Below are positions 32,426-43,490 of a stretch of DNA of 64,000 nt, in pieces. The stretch covers positions 65,600,001-65,664,000 of the forward strand of contig JAZBRS010000074.1 of assembly GCA_037176725.1 (NCBI GenBank), written 5' to 3'. Position 1 is the first letter of the stretch, and each line of letters begins with the position of its first letter. The DNA is from Posidonia oceanica. Lineage: Eukaryota > Streptophyta > Magnoliopsida > Alismatales > Posidoniaceae. Below the pieces are notes generated by a model. It was given only the letters and a program-made list of their open reading frames with translations, did not search any database and was not told where the DNA came from. The position numbers were made by a program, and so were the translations under genes.

Positions 32426-35400
32426 ATGGCAAGCAGCAGCAGTGGGGGTGAAGGCGTGGATGGTGACCCGGCTCCTCCTTCCTCCTCTCTTTTGAGCGTC
32501 GATGCTGAAGGCAGTGCGGGTGGTGGCGCTGGTGGTGACCGCGGCATGGATGACGGGCCTTGTCGGCGTCAGAGGTAACCTTCCTCTCCCCTTTCTTGTT
32601 TTTTTCTTCTTTTGGTTTTCTTGTTGTTAATTAGGATGGATAAGTTAGAATGGTTATGAAATTCTTAATTTGGGTTTATTGTGGATATTTTAATTTCAGT
32701 CTTAGTTTAATTTATATTCAGTTTTTAGTTTTCAGTTTCTAGTTTAATTTTGATTCAGTTTTTAGTTTTTAGTTCAATTTTGATTCAGTTTTTTTAGTTT
32801 TTAATTTAGTTCGGTTTTTAAATTTGAAATCTTGGTTAAATTCTGAATTTCTAGTTAATTTAATTCAATTCTGTTGTAATTTAGCCCAGCTGTTGGTTTA
32901 ATGCTGTTGTAATTTAGTATAGTTTTCAGTTTACTTAAAAATTCTGATTTTTTTCTCTCTCTTTTTTTTAGGTCCTAATTGTGGAAATTTAGGTTAAACT
33001 TGATTTGGTTTAGTTGTGGGAGTTTATATTTAAATTCAGTTGTAGAATTTAGATTCAAACTCAATTTGGTTTAAGTTCATGGAAGTTTATATTTAGTTGT
33101 GGAAATTTAGATTCAATTCGGTTACTTAGTTATTTAAAGTCATGTTAAAATGATGATGATGTGAATGGTAGTTTTTATGTTGAATGTGAAATGGAAATGT
33201 GAGATGGAAATGTGAAATGGAAATGTGAATGGAAATTTTGTGTGGAATGTGAATGGAAATCAATTTTTATGGATATTTGAATGGCTATTCAGTCTTTTTT
33301 GTGTGAATGTGTATGTGTGTTGCCAGTTTGCAGGAAAATAAAAATTTTTGGTTGAAATTATAGGGGAGGTTATGGCGAATTTTTCCCAGAAATTTAAGAG
33401 ATTTTTATTAATTAATTTTTGGAATTTAAGTTTGAAGATTTGATTTTGGGGGTTAAACATGTAAAAGGATCTGGTTGTTAATCCTTAATTGGTTTGTTAA
33501 ATGATATTTTTGTTACCTATATGGATTAGTGAAAGGTTTAAGTTGGTTTAGGGTTGGATTTTTAATTTTAAAGTTAGGCTATTAGAGTTGGACTTTCAAA
33601 AAGGATGATCTTTTAAAACTTTAAAAGGTAACCTTAAAGGATGGATTTTTATAACTTTAAAAGGTGGATTTTCAAGATGGATTAAAAACGGACTTAAAAG
33701 AGATGGATTTAAAAAAAAAACATGGTTAAAAAGAAACATGGATTTAAAAAGGAGATGGATTAAAAACGGAATTAAAAGAGATGGATTTTTTTAAAAAACA
33801 TGGTTTTAAAAAGAAACATGGATTTAAAAAAGAGATGGATTAAAAAAGAAGATCGATTTATTTTAAAAAGATTGATTTTAAAGGATTGACTTTTAAAGGA
33901 TTGATTAAATAGATAGGTTTTTTTAAAAAAAAGCTGATTGAAAAGGATGGGTTCTAAGAAAGGAGTTGATTAGAAAGATAGGTTTTAAACAAAGAGTTGA
34001 TTAAAAAGAGTTTAAAAAGGTAGGTTTAAAAAAAGGGTTGATTAAAAAGAGTTTAAAAAGATAGGTTTTAAAAAGAGTTTATTAAAAGGATGAGTTTTTA
34101 TTAAAAGTTTATTAAAAGGATGGGTTTTATTAAAAAGAGTTTAAAAAGATGGGTTTTATTAAAAGTTTAAAAAGATGGGTTAAATTTTAAGTTTAAGTTG
34201 GTTAGTTAAAGTGATGCGTTTCTTTCCCTTTTTTGTTGGTTACGTGGATTACTTAGCATTTAGGAAAACAATTAAGAGAATTAATGGTTTTATTTGACTA
34301 TGCTTTGCTTGTGATACCATTTCAGGACTTCTGATGAGGAGGCTGAGACGAGGAGGGGCGAGGCCCGTCCTTCCACTGCGGAGGCGAGTTCCTCTCGTCC
34401 CCGCAAGCTCCGGGCGAGGCGGCCACGTGCGCCGTCTCCTGTCCTGCCTGAGGTTGGTGACGGGGGTGCTCCTGCTCCAGATACGTCCCCTTCTCCTCCC
34501 AAGAGAGCCCGTACAGCGGTAGAGCTCACAGAGCTAGGACAGGTGAGTTTTATGTGTCTTTCGGCTTTTATTAAGTTACTTTGTTTGATTATTATTAAGT
34601 CACTAATGTTCCTAATGTTTTCTTTTATGCCAGATGCCACTGTCGAGCCGGACGCACTCTAGCTGGGCTGACTTGCACGAGACATACCTCGACCTTCCAG
34701 AGTTCCAGCGGGTGAGACTTGCAGGGATGGGCTTCGGCCACTTCTTGAAGATCATGCCTTTCGAGATTCACTTGGGACTACTGGTTTCTTTCGTTGAGAG
34801 GTACAACAGGAGTTCCGGTAGCTTCATCTTTCGTGTAGGCGAGATGATGATTACCCTGGAGGACGTAGTGCGGTTGGTGGGTCTGAGGGTTGACGGAGAG
34901 CCTGTGATAGTGCCTTTGCAGCCTGACTACAGTGTCGAGCTTGAGGCTTGTTATGGTGTACGACCTCCCCCTTCTGGTCGCTTCCATACACGCGTCAACA
35001 TCAAGTGGCTGAAGGATCGACTGGACGACCTTCTTCTTGCCGACGAGGTGACCCCGGAGATAGCGGACTAGCAGCTTCGGCTCTTTTTGTCCATCCTGTT
35101 TCATAGGCTCCTTTTCGGCACGTCTTCTCAGATGTTGCATGCCGACTTTACTCCTCTCCTTCTTCAGGTGGAGAGAATTGGTAGGTACTCTTGGGGCTCA
35201 GTCGTGCTGGTCTATTTGATCTCCCGGCTAGAGTCTTTTGCTACGGGCCAGACCCGCTCTCTTTCAGGCTGTTTGCCTCTTTTCCAGGTTTGTGCTTTAT
35301 TTATTTGCTTGCTTTCTGGTTGTTTGACTGTTGCAGACTTGGAATTATTGCTTTGTGTGACAGACCTGGATCTTTGAGCACTTCGTGTACCTCCGACCTG

Positions 35401-37147
35401 GAGTGCCAGGAGATGGTCCCATCGAGTTTCCTCAGGCTCGGCGGTGGAGTGAGGTGCAGCTGGCTCCAGAGCGGATTCGTCCTGTGAGACATCTGGGCCG
35501 CTTCCTATTAGAGATCCTCCCAGAGGAGTGGGTGAGTTTCAGTGCTTAGGTCCCTCTCTCTTGCACAGTTTACTGGTTTCTGACTGATTTGTGCTTGCAG
35601 GTTGTCTGGAGACCCTACTCCGAGGGTGAGCATGCTGATGAGGAGCCCGTGGCGCACGGTTCCCACTTGTTCTTTCGGGAGTGCTGGCTTTTTAGCCTCT
35701 TCCGATGTCATTACATCCAGGTGGGCCGTGTTTTACGACAGTTCGGCCTTCGGCAGGTCATTCCGGCGCCAGGTCCTGCGGCTTGCTCCCGGGGATCCAT
35801 TTCGGGAGGTTGGAGCGATGCTCCTCAGCGGTTTGGAGAGCAGCTCGAGAACTGGTGCTCGGGTGGCACAGAGCCCCTCTCCAGTGATTCTGTAGAGACG
35901 GAGGCGGCGTGGAAGACCTGGTTTGATTCTGAGTTTAGCCGCCTGATCATCTTCCACCGTGACGTCTTTTATGGTCGCTCCAACGTTCCGATGGGCACTG
36001 GTCCCAGTGAGAGCATTGGCGACCTTCGTTGCGAGTTGGCGATTGCCCACAGCCATATTGAGGAGCTGGTAAGCAATCCCTCCCAGTGTTGTGTTATTTG
36101 ACTGTCCTTTTGCTTGTTCACTTGCTTATGCATCTCCCTTGTTTGTGCAGATGGACGCTTCAGAGGGGATGACTGAGGTGTGTAGGACTCAGCAGGAGGA
36201 GCACTCCTTAAGAGTGGCGGAGCTGGTGAGGGAGAGGGACGAGCTCCTGTCCCAGATGGACAAGCTTCGAGCACGAGTGAGCAGGGTTTCCCTTTGTTAG
36301 TTGTTGGTGCCTGTTTCTGCTTGCCTAATTGTCGTGTTTGCTTTGATACAGGCTGAGGGTGCTTCAACAAGTGCAGAGCCTGCCCCTACTGCCACCACAG
36401 GTCCAGCCGCTTCCCATGCTGAGGGCGTGCTTGCTGAGGAGATCCAGGCTTGCGATTTAGAGGTATTTTCACACTTTTCCTGCTTTAAGTACTTGTAAAT
36501 ATCTGTTCTTCTAACTTGTATGGCTTTATTGTGCAGATTCAGGCGATGATGGACCTGATCCACACGCCTTCGGCCACTGGTCCTACTCAGAGCCAGCTGG
36601 ACGATGCCTTGGGGCGTGCCGAGGAGTTACAGGGACGTCTTAGTCAGGTGGAGCGGGAGCGTGACAACCGCATCCAGGAGTTAGAGGCTCGTGTGGCGGC
36701 ATTTGAGAGGGAGACAGCCAGGGCATGTTTTGAGGCCGACTCCACAAGAAGGGTAACTCCTTTTCTACTTGAGCATATTTGACTACTGCTAGCCTTTTTG
36801 TTTAATTATTAACTCTGGGACTGCTGTCTTCTTTGCTGCAGCTGAGCGCTGGTCGGAGCCAGCGGATACAGAAGTTGGAGGCACAGTTGGCGGAGGCTCA
36901 GGCGACAGTTGCGGCGGTTGTTCCTGACGCTGACATTCCTGGTCCGGTTGCTGCAACTCCTGTAGGGTCAGGACATTCCAAGGCTCTGATAGCTGAGCAG
37001 AATTCGAGGGTGCGCTCTTCTCCTCATCTTGAGATGGTTCGTTCTATACTGAGGATGTCTCGGGAGAGGAGCCAGAGTGGAGCGACGTCTTTTGTGGCAC
37101 GGCCCACGCCGAGGCCTCCACGCGGTGGATGTGAGGGTAGCAGCTAG
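32426..37147 (+). CDS. PMD gene 2: nine-exon plant mobile domain protein, antisense within element B
   Basis: Exons: 32426-32574, 34326-34542, 34634-35287, 35364-35531, 35601-36068, 36151-36276, 36352-36462, 36537-36752, 36842-37147. All eight introns are GT-AG; the first is phase 2 and the rest phase 0. Together they give 805 codons ending in TAG. Domains: acidic/Ser-rich N-terminus (exons 1-2); PMD core in exons 3-5, with FRVGEMMITLEDVVRLVGL, YSWGSVVLVYL, TWIFEHF and VLRQFGLRQ; then Ala/Glu-rich coiled coil (exons 6-9) with an SQVERERDNRIQELEARV-like heptad stretch. One premature TAG (35069-35071) lies in the core. PMD proteins include nuclear silencing factors and transposon-borne proteins; the role here is unknown. 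Confidence 0.85.
32575..34325 (+). other. Intron 1 of PMD gene 2
   Basis: A 1.75-kb AT-rich intron with GTAACC at the start and TTTCAG at the end, phase 2; the split AG|G codon joins correctly. It holds simple tandem repeats: GGAAATGTGAAAT units (33175-33260) and GATGGATTTTAAAAA-like units (33590-34190). A long first intron is common in plant genes. On the gag-pol strand it would read as unspliced sequence. Confidence 0.8.
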
Positions 37148-38550
37148 TCCAGTCATTGAGCTTGTACCTTTCTTTTTGTCAGAGTCTGTACTTGTGAATA
37201 TTTATATGGAAGTTTTTTTTTTTTTTTGTTTCGCCTTGCTTCCTGCACATGCTTACTTTTTTGTTAGTAATCAACGAGCATACCTCCCTTGGCGAAAGAT
37301 TTGGCTAAGTTAACTAATCAATCAAAGAGAAAGTATGTCAACTGAAAAGGATTTAGGCTAAGTTAATTAATTAACAAAGGGCATAATGCATGTTTATTTT
37401 AAATGGGTGGAGGGAGTTAATTTCTGGCCTCAGCTAAAGTGATGGAAATCAGAGCCCAGTAGACGCTGATTATGAGTCATCCGTGGATGCTCTAAAGATC
37501 ATTATGCTAGTAATGTCTTTGTTGAGAGAGCGCACCCAAGTCGTGAGACACGCTTGAGTAGAACGCTAACTCCGAATCTTGGTGAGTCAATGGTTGCATC
37601 ATCGGCCAGATTAACTCTGGTTTTCCTACTTACTAAGTTTTCACTTGTATGTAGGTTTGATGTTTTGGCTTTTTGGGTTATATGATTTTTTGGTTTTTCG
37701 GGTTATATGATTTTTTTGGTTTTTCGGGGTTATATGATTTTTTTGGTTTTTTTCGGGTTATATGATTTTTTTTGGTTTTTTAGTTATATGATTTTTTTGG
37801 TTTTTTAGTTATATGATTTTTTTGGTTTTTTAGTTCTTCTAATGGGGAAAGATGAGTACCTATTTTAAGCATTAGCCTTGGGGTTCGTTTTAACCAGATG
37901 AGTGGGCCTTACATTTGTGGGTGTGTCCCTTGGGTCATGTCTGCACTCTTTAAAGACTTTGGTCCACACACCAGTCCTTATTTGGGTTGCTACTCCCTGG
38001 GCCTTTTCAGTCCTTAACCACCTAGGGTTGCTTACTCCTTGCCTGTTAGTGAGAATAGGATAGGGGAAGTTTCGGGATTTGATGGACTCTCGGGTTTGGC
38101 TTAGGCCATGATTCCTGCTTGCCTTTCTCTAGTCCTTAATGCGTCTTTCTATAGTTTATACTTTTAGATGCATAGACAGCTTTTGCCATGTCCTTTACCG
38201 CTCTTTGGACAGCTCTTTGCTGACCTCTTTTAGTTGGACAGTTTCTTTTACTGTCTCTTTTTGTTGGTTCCTTACTTGGACAGCTTCTTTGCTGCCTTCT
38301 TTCCTCTCTGTTTGGGCAATTTTTGCCGCCGTCTTTTCTTGACGCCTTCTAAGTTGCTTGGGCAAGCAGTTCGTACTCTAAGCCTCTGCTCCGAGCCTAC
38401 TTTTTCCTTACCTTCCCGTGCGGTGTGTATGTGGAGACAGGACAAGGCATAGGTTCCCTAGGTGTTCCTCTTCCTATTGGCTTTGGGAGTCTCTCCCTTC
38501 TCTGGCTTGGTGTTAGGCCCTAGGTCCCTTTAGTGATATAGACATGCTGA
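37148..38550. other. Convergent spacer between PMD gene 2 and pol
   Basis: The plus-strand PMD gene and the minus-strand pol end facing each other across this 1.4 kb. I see no further gene. It contains a 25-bp tandem repeat (37660-37835), and imperfect TTGGACAGCTTCTTTGCTG-like repeats at 38170-38345. An AATATTTATAT (37196-37206) near the PMD end could serve as a poly(A) signal region. Confidence 0.6.
37660..37835 (+). repeat. ~25-bp tandem repeat
   Basis: About seven copies of a unit like GGGTTATATGATTTTTTT-GGTTTTTC with small length changes in the T run. It is AT-rich and non-coding. Confidence 0.85.
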
Positions 38551-40152
38551 TCAAGGGTAGTACCTCTTCAGGTGCATTGCATTCCAAGGGTCAGGAAGAT
38601 CCGTTCCGTTATGGGACAGTCGATAAGCATTCCCTGGATATACAGCAACCACTATGTAGGGTCCTTCCCAATTTGGTTTTAACTTTCCCTTAGGGTGGGG
38701 CTTATTGTAGGGCAACACTTCTTTAAGCACTAGATCATCGATTTTAAACTTGCGTTCGATTACTTTCTTCTGGTAAGCCTTGGTTAACCTTTGTTGGAAG
38801 ACACACGTATGCTCGGCAGTTGCCAGCCGTTTCTCATCAAGGAGTTCCAAATGAAGGAGTAAAGCTTGCCTCTTTCCTTCGGCAGACATTCTCCTATCAA
38901 TCTTAACTCTTAATGAGGGGATCAGGATCTCGTATGGGACCACCGCTTCCATACCAAAGGCTAAAGCATAGGGGGTTTGACCCGTTGCCTTCCTTATGGT
39001 GGTGCGGTATGCCCATAACGCATTAACAAGTTTATCTGACCAGTCCGATCCCTTAGCGTCTTCTACCGTCCTTTTAATGATTTTGATTAAGGTTTTGTTA
39101 GTAGCTTCTGCTTAACCGTTCCCTTGCGGGTAATATGGGGAAGAGTGGTGTAGAGTGATACCGAATTTCCGGCACAACCGCTTGAACTCCTTTGAGATGA
39201 AGATTGGTTTATTGTCTGCTACTAAGGCTTTAGGCACTCCAAACCTTGCGATGATATTTCGCTGTACGAATCGGCACAGGGTTGTGGCCTTGATGTTTGT
39301 GAACGCCTCTGCTTCTGCCCATTTGGTGAAGTATTCCGTTGCCGTCAGGATGAAAGTGTTGCCCTTTCCCTGATGGATAGGTCCTACCACATTGAAGGCC
39401 CACATGGAGAAAGGCCGTGGTGTCGATAAAGCGTGAAGCGCTGAAGCCGGAGCATGGATCTTGTTGGCGTGCAGTTGGCAGCTCTTGCATCGCTTGACTT
39501 TACTTGCGTAGTCGGCTTCCATGGTTGGCCAGTAGTACCCCCTTCTGATGATCATTTTAGCCATGAACTGGGAGTTGATGTGGCCTCTGCAGACTCCCTC
39601 ATGTGTTTCCTTGAGGATCTCGGCCGACTCAGATGTATCCACACACCGGAGTTCAATCCCTAGGGGCGTTCTCCGAAAGAGTGTGTTGGCTCTGATGTAG
39701 TATTTGGTAGCCATCCTCCTCAGTGCTTCTCTGTCCTTGGGAGTCGCATAGGCCGGGAAGGTGCGATCTTGTACATAGTTCTGTATGTCATAATACCATG
39801 GGTTGCCATCGTTGTTCACTTCTGTAGCTCCTTGATAACAGACCTCTGTGTATATTAAACTTTCCTGGTTTAGTTCCTCTCTGAGTTCCTTAACCCATTC
39901 GGTGGTAGACCCCACTGTTGGGGTGCTGATTCTTCGCACCATGATGGATTGCTCATCTGTCCTCGAGCTGAAGGGGAGCGAGGATGCCAATGAGGCTAAT
40001 GAATCTGCCAGGATGTTGTTGCTTCTAAAGGCGTGCACATATATAACCCGGTCAAATTTCTTCAGTAAGGCTTTTGCGGTATTCCTGCAGCTTTGGCGAG
40101 AGGGTTTTGTATTTGTTGAGGACTTGCCGTATGACAAGCTGTGAGTCCCCAA
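38551..40152 (-). pseudogene. Element B integrase (and end of second RNase H)
   Basis: From 40152 the frame starts with ADSLASLASSLPF, the end of the second RNase H. It then has the zinc-binding H/H-C/C region (HEGVCRGH; CKSC) and the catalytic core. The first catalytic Asp is replaced by Asn (AAT at 39391-39393 in the WAFNVVGPI context). The second is present (VADNKP). A TAA (39109-39111) precedes the AEA of the Glu region. A frame from 38952 ends WNAMHLKRYYP, the usual Tat polyprotein terminus. The enzyme would insert element DNA, and this copy is inactive. Confidence 0.85.
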
Positions 40153-40950
40153 CCACTTTTAGCCTTCTTGCCCCTAGATCGAGAGCCATTCGGAGCCCTA
40201 GAATGAGTGCCTCGTATTCTGCAATGTTGTTACTTGCTAAGAAGAGTAGTTACGCCGCAGCGGGGAGAACGACACCCACTGGAGTGAAAAGTGTTGCCCC
40301 TATTTCAGCACCTTGTGAATTAAGCGCTCCATCGAAATGGAGGGTCCATTCTCTGATGAGTGGCACGACACTATTGATTGCCAGTATTTCCTCGTCCGGG
40401 AAATCTATTGACACTGGCTGATATTCTAACACAGGTAGCCCAGCGAGTTGGTCCGCGATGGCTTGCCCCTTGATTGCCTTCTGGGTGATGAACTGTAGGT
40501 CAAACTCAATAAGGAGCATTTGCCATCGTGCTAGCCTTCTGGACAATGCTGGTTTCTCAAACATGTACTTGATGGGGTCCATCTTGGCTAAGTAGCAGAC
40601 TTTGTGTGCAAGAAAATAGTGTCTAAGCTTTTGTGAGGCCCATACTAAGGCTAAGTAGTGTCTCTCGATCTAGGAGTACTTCCTCTCATATTCGATGAAC
40701 GTTCTACTGAGGTAATAAACTGCTTTCTCCTTCCTCCCTATTTCATCGTGTTGTGCAAGGACAACACCCACCGAGTTATTAGTAATGGCCAAGTAGAGTA
40801 GTAATGGCCTCTCGGGACTGGAGCAGTTAGTACTGGAGGGTTGAGGAGGTAGAGTTTCAGCTCATCGAAGGCCTTCTGACAGGTGTGATCCCACTTGAAT
40901 TCTATACCGCCTTTCAAGAGCTTATAGAATGGTCTACACTTCTCCGCATG
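40153..40950 (-). pseudogene. Element B RNase H region
   Basis: After the TAG that ends the RT frame, the minus strand continues with CxKAFDELKxYL- and LLLYLAITNNSVGVVLAQ-like text. A stop near 40672 precedes IERHYLALVWAS. The intact piece at 40582-40250 ends with WTLHFDGALNSQG, the start of the second RNase H. A stop near 40252 precedes SNNIAEYEALILGL. So B too has the dual RNase H of the Tat group. Several stops disable it. Confidence 0.75.
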
Positions 40951-42384
40951 CTAGGAGATGAATCTGTGGATGAACTGTAGCCTCCCTATGAGTCCTCTGA
41001 GTTCCTTGATGTTCCTTGGCGGTGGCATGGCTGTTATAGCTTTGGCTTTGGTGGGATCCACTTCTATGCCCATTTTGCTCACTATGAAGCCAAGCAGCTT
41101 TCCGGTAGTGACCGCGAAGACACACTTCTTGGGGTTCATTATGAGATTGTACTGGTCTGCCCTCCAGAGTACTCTTTCTAGTGCTTCAAAGTGTCCCTCT
41201 CTTGTTTTTAACTTCACTAACAGGTCATCCACATAGCACTCCATGCAGTCGTGTATCATGTCGTGAAAGATTGCCATCATAGCCCTCTGATAGGTGGCTC
41301 CGGCGTTCTTTAATCTGAACGGCATGACTACATAGCAGTAGGTCCCCCATGGAGTAGTGAATGCAGTTTTCTCCTGGTCTTGTTCTGCAAGTTTAATCTG
41401 GTTGTAACCGGAGAAACCGTCCATGAATGAAAGCATCTCATGGCCTGCAGTGTTGTCTATGAGGATGTCTATGTGCGGAAGAGGGAAATCGTCTTTTGGG
41501 CATGCTTCATTGAGGTTTCTGTAGTCAATGCACACGCACACTTTGCCATCTTTCTTCATCACTGGAACTATGTTGGCAATCCATTCTGGATACACCACAA
41601 CTCTGATGAACTTCGCTTTGTGTAGCTTGTCTATCTCTTCTTTGACTTTTAGAGCAAGGTCTGGACGTAGACGTCGGAGCTTTTGCTTCGCTGTCTTAGC
41701 GCCTGGCTTGAGAGGGAGCCTGTGCTCCACCAGTAGTGAATCAAGCCCAGGCATTTCTCCGTAGGAGAAGGCCAGTACCTTCATATACTTTTTGAGTAGT
41801 CTTTCCATTCTGGTCCGTTCATCTGAGTTGAGGGCAGATCTTATCCGTACTGGTCTTGGATCATCTTCAGTGCCCAGATTGAGTTCCTCTGTTTCTTCAG
41901 CAGCAACCTTGGTCTGCTCATCGTATTTCTTCATCATTTCTTCGAAGATGGCAGGGTCTACCGATTCTTCATCTAGGTCCTCTTCTGTATCCACCAGCTC
42001 GAAGACTTCATAGTTTCCAGTGTTTTTGCCAGTGATATTTGACACTTCTTCGACCAAGAAGATGGCATGCGACGTGGCTAGCTCCTGTGGCAACGCTGTG
42101 GTATAGTGACATACCTTTACAGTTTGGGTGATCGGCTCCTTCCTGTCCCGACCTGCACACTTAGTAGAGTGATTAGATACCTTTTGCGAGGACATGGTGG
42201 TGGTTAAGCCATCCCTGCCTTGCCCTCGTTTACCTTCTCCACTACTATCTAAACTAGGAAGTAAATTGCTGGAAAGTAAATCATGCGAAAACAAAATGCA
42301 GGAATTAAATGCGGGAAAGAAGTTATTTACAAGGGTAGGGGGTTTGCCCCTAGGTTTGCCTCTGCGGTGGAGGCGGTTCGCCAT
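40951..42384 (-). pseudogene. pol: Element B reverse transcriptase
   Basis: An open frame of 477 codons. RT motifs in order: YPEWIANIVPVMKKDG, CIDYRNLNEACPKDDFPLPHID, SFMDGFSGYNQIKL, MPFRLKNAGATYQRA and the catalytic YVDD, then GFIVSKMGIEVDPTKAKAI. MPFRL has Arg where MPFGL is usual. The frame ends with TAG (40951-40953) after HRFIS, before the connection domain. It is clearly a different family from A's RT though of the same group. Confidence 0.85.
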
Positions 42385-42392
42385 TGGGCATT

Positions 42393-42750
42393 CAGTCTGT
42401 GGCCCCGGCCCCTTCTTGCTTAGAGGGGCAAGGCCGTGGGTTGCTAAGGAAGTGGGAGAGCTTGTAGGTGGGGGTGGAGTCCTCTGCTTTGGTGTCTTCC
42501 GTAGAGGTTCCGGGGAGCCACCTGCTTGGATGTCCGGAGGCTGGGGAGTCTAACCTGTGGCCTTGGTCCCATCTTGCTTCGGGGGACAAGGTCGTAGATT
42601 GTTGAAAAGGCAGGTGAGCTCGCAGACAGGGTCGGAGTCCTTTGCTTCAGTGCCTTCAGTGGAGGTTCCGGAGGAACCGCTTGTTTGGATGTCCGGAGAT
42701 AAAGGAGCTTCTGGGGATGCAGGGAGAGCAGTAGGGACCTCTTCCATGTA
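42393..42750 (-). repeat. In-frame 156-bp tandem duplication in the pol linker
   Basis: Two diverged copies, with matching points 42399 and 42555 on the plus strand (156 bp, 52 codons). Both encode a GTSTE-x-TxAxDS segment and a NxRPCPxKQ segment. The duplication lies between the G-patch and RT. Confidence 0.7.
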
Positions 42751-42809
42751 GGAGGTTGGTGCTTCTTCCTCGGGCTTCGTCGAAGCGTTGAGGATGGTTG
42801 GAACTTCTT

Positions 42810-43490
42810 CTAAGCAGGGAGAAGAGTTAGTGCCATCTCGGGGTCTGTAAGAGCGCCGAGGATGACGGGCTTAGGGGCCTTTGCAGCTGTTGTTGTTGCT
42901 GGGAAGTCGGGAACTGTGTCTGACACTTGCTTGTCGTGCACTTGTAGCCCGACTGACATGAAGTGGTTGTCAAGTGACCATGCTAGAGGTTTGCTTGGGT
43001 CTGGTTGCCCAAGGTACCCTAGCCCGGTACGATTGCGCTCCTCTGGTGTTTCAAGTGCGTCCCTCATTCCTTGTTCCTGGTGGCCAAGTCCTTTCCCCGG
43101 GGTGTATCCTATCTTGAGGAGGATCTCCCAAGGCCTTTTCATGTGGTCGGGGTAATTGTATTGATTTATATCAATTCTCTTGGGAGTGAAGACCTTTTTG
43201 ACATTGTTTATGGCCTTGGCAGCCGAGTCCCTAATCAATGGCACCGGTGTGGTAGTCGGGATTGTTACCAGGTGGGCTTCAACTTCCACCAGCTCATCTC
43301 CTCGTATTTTGATGATTTTCCCTTGGTAAGGGAACTTCATGCATTGGTGGCGTGGGGAGGTGACTGCCTTGATCTCCTCGATCCATTGGCGCCCTAATAT
43401 GAGCCGATACGAGATTGGGGCAACGACTACTATGAGCTCTGTTTCCATTTGGAGAGGGCCAATGGTCACTTGGATAGTTATCTTTCCCAA
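42810..43490 (-). pseudogene. Element B second protease C-terminus and G-patch
   Basis: The minus-strand frame holds SYRLILGRQWIEEI, the C-terminal protease motif that belongs with the DTRAT loop in the upstream frame, so a frameshift lies at 43478-43490. A G-patch follows, IGYTPGKGLGHQEQG, as in element A. The rest is a linker leading to the 156-bp duplication. Confidence 0.8.
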
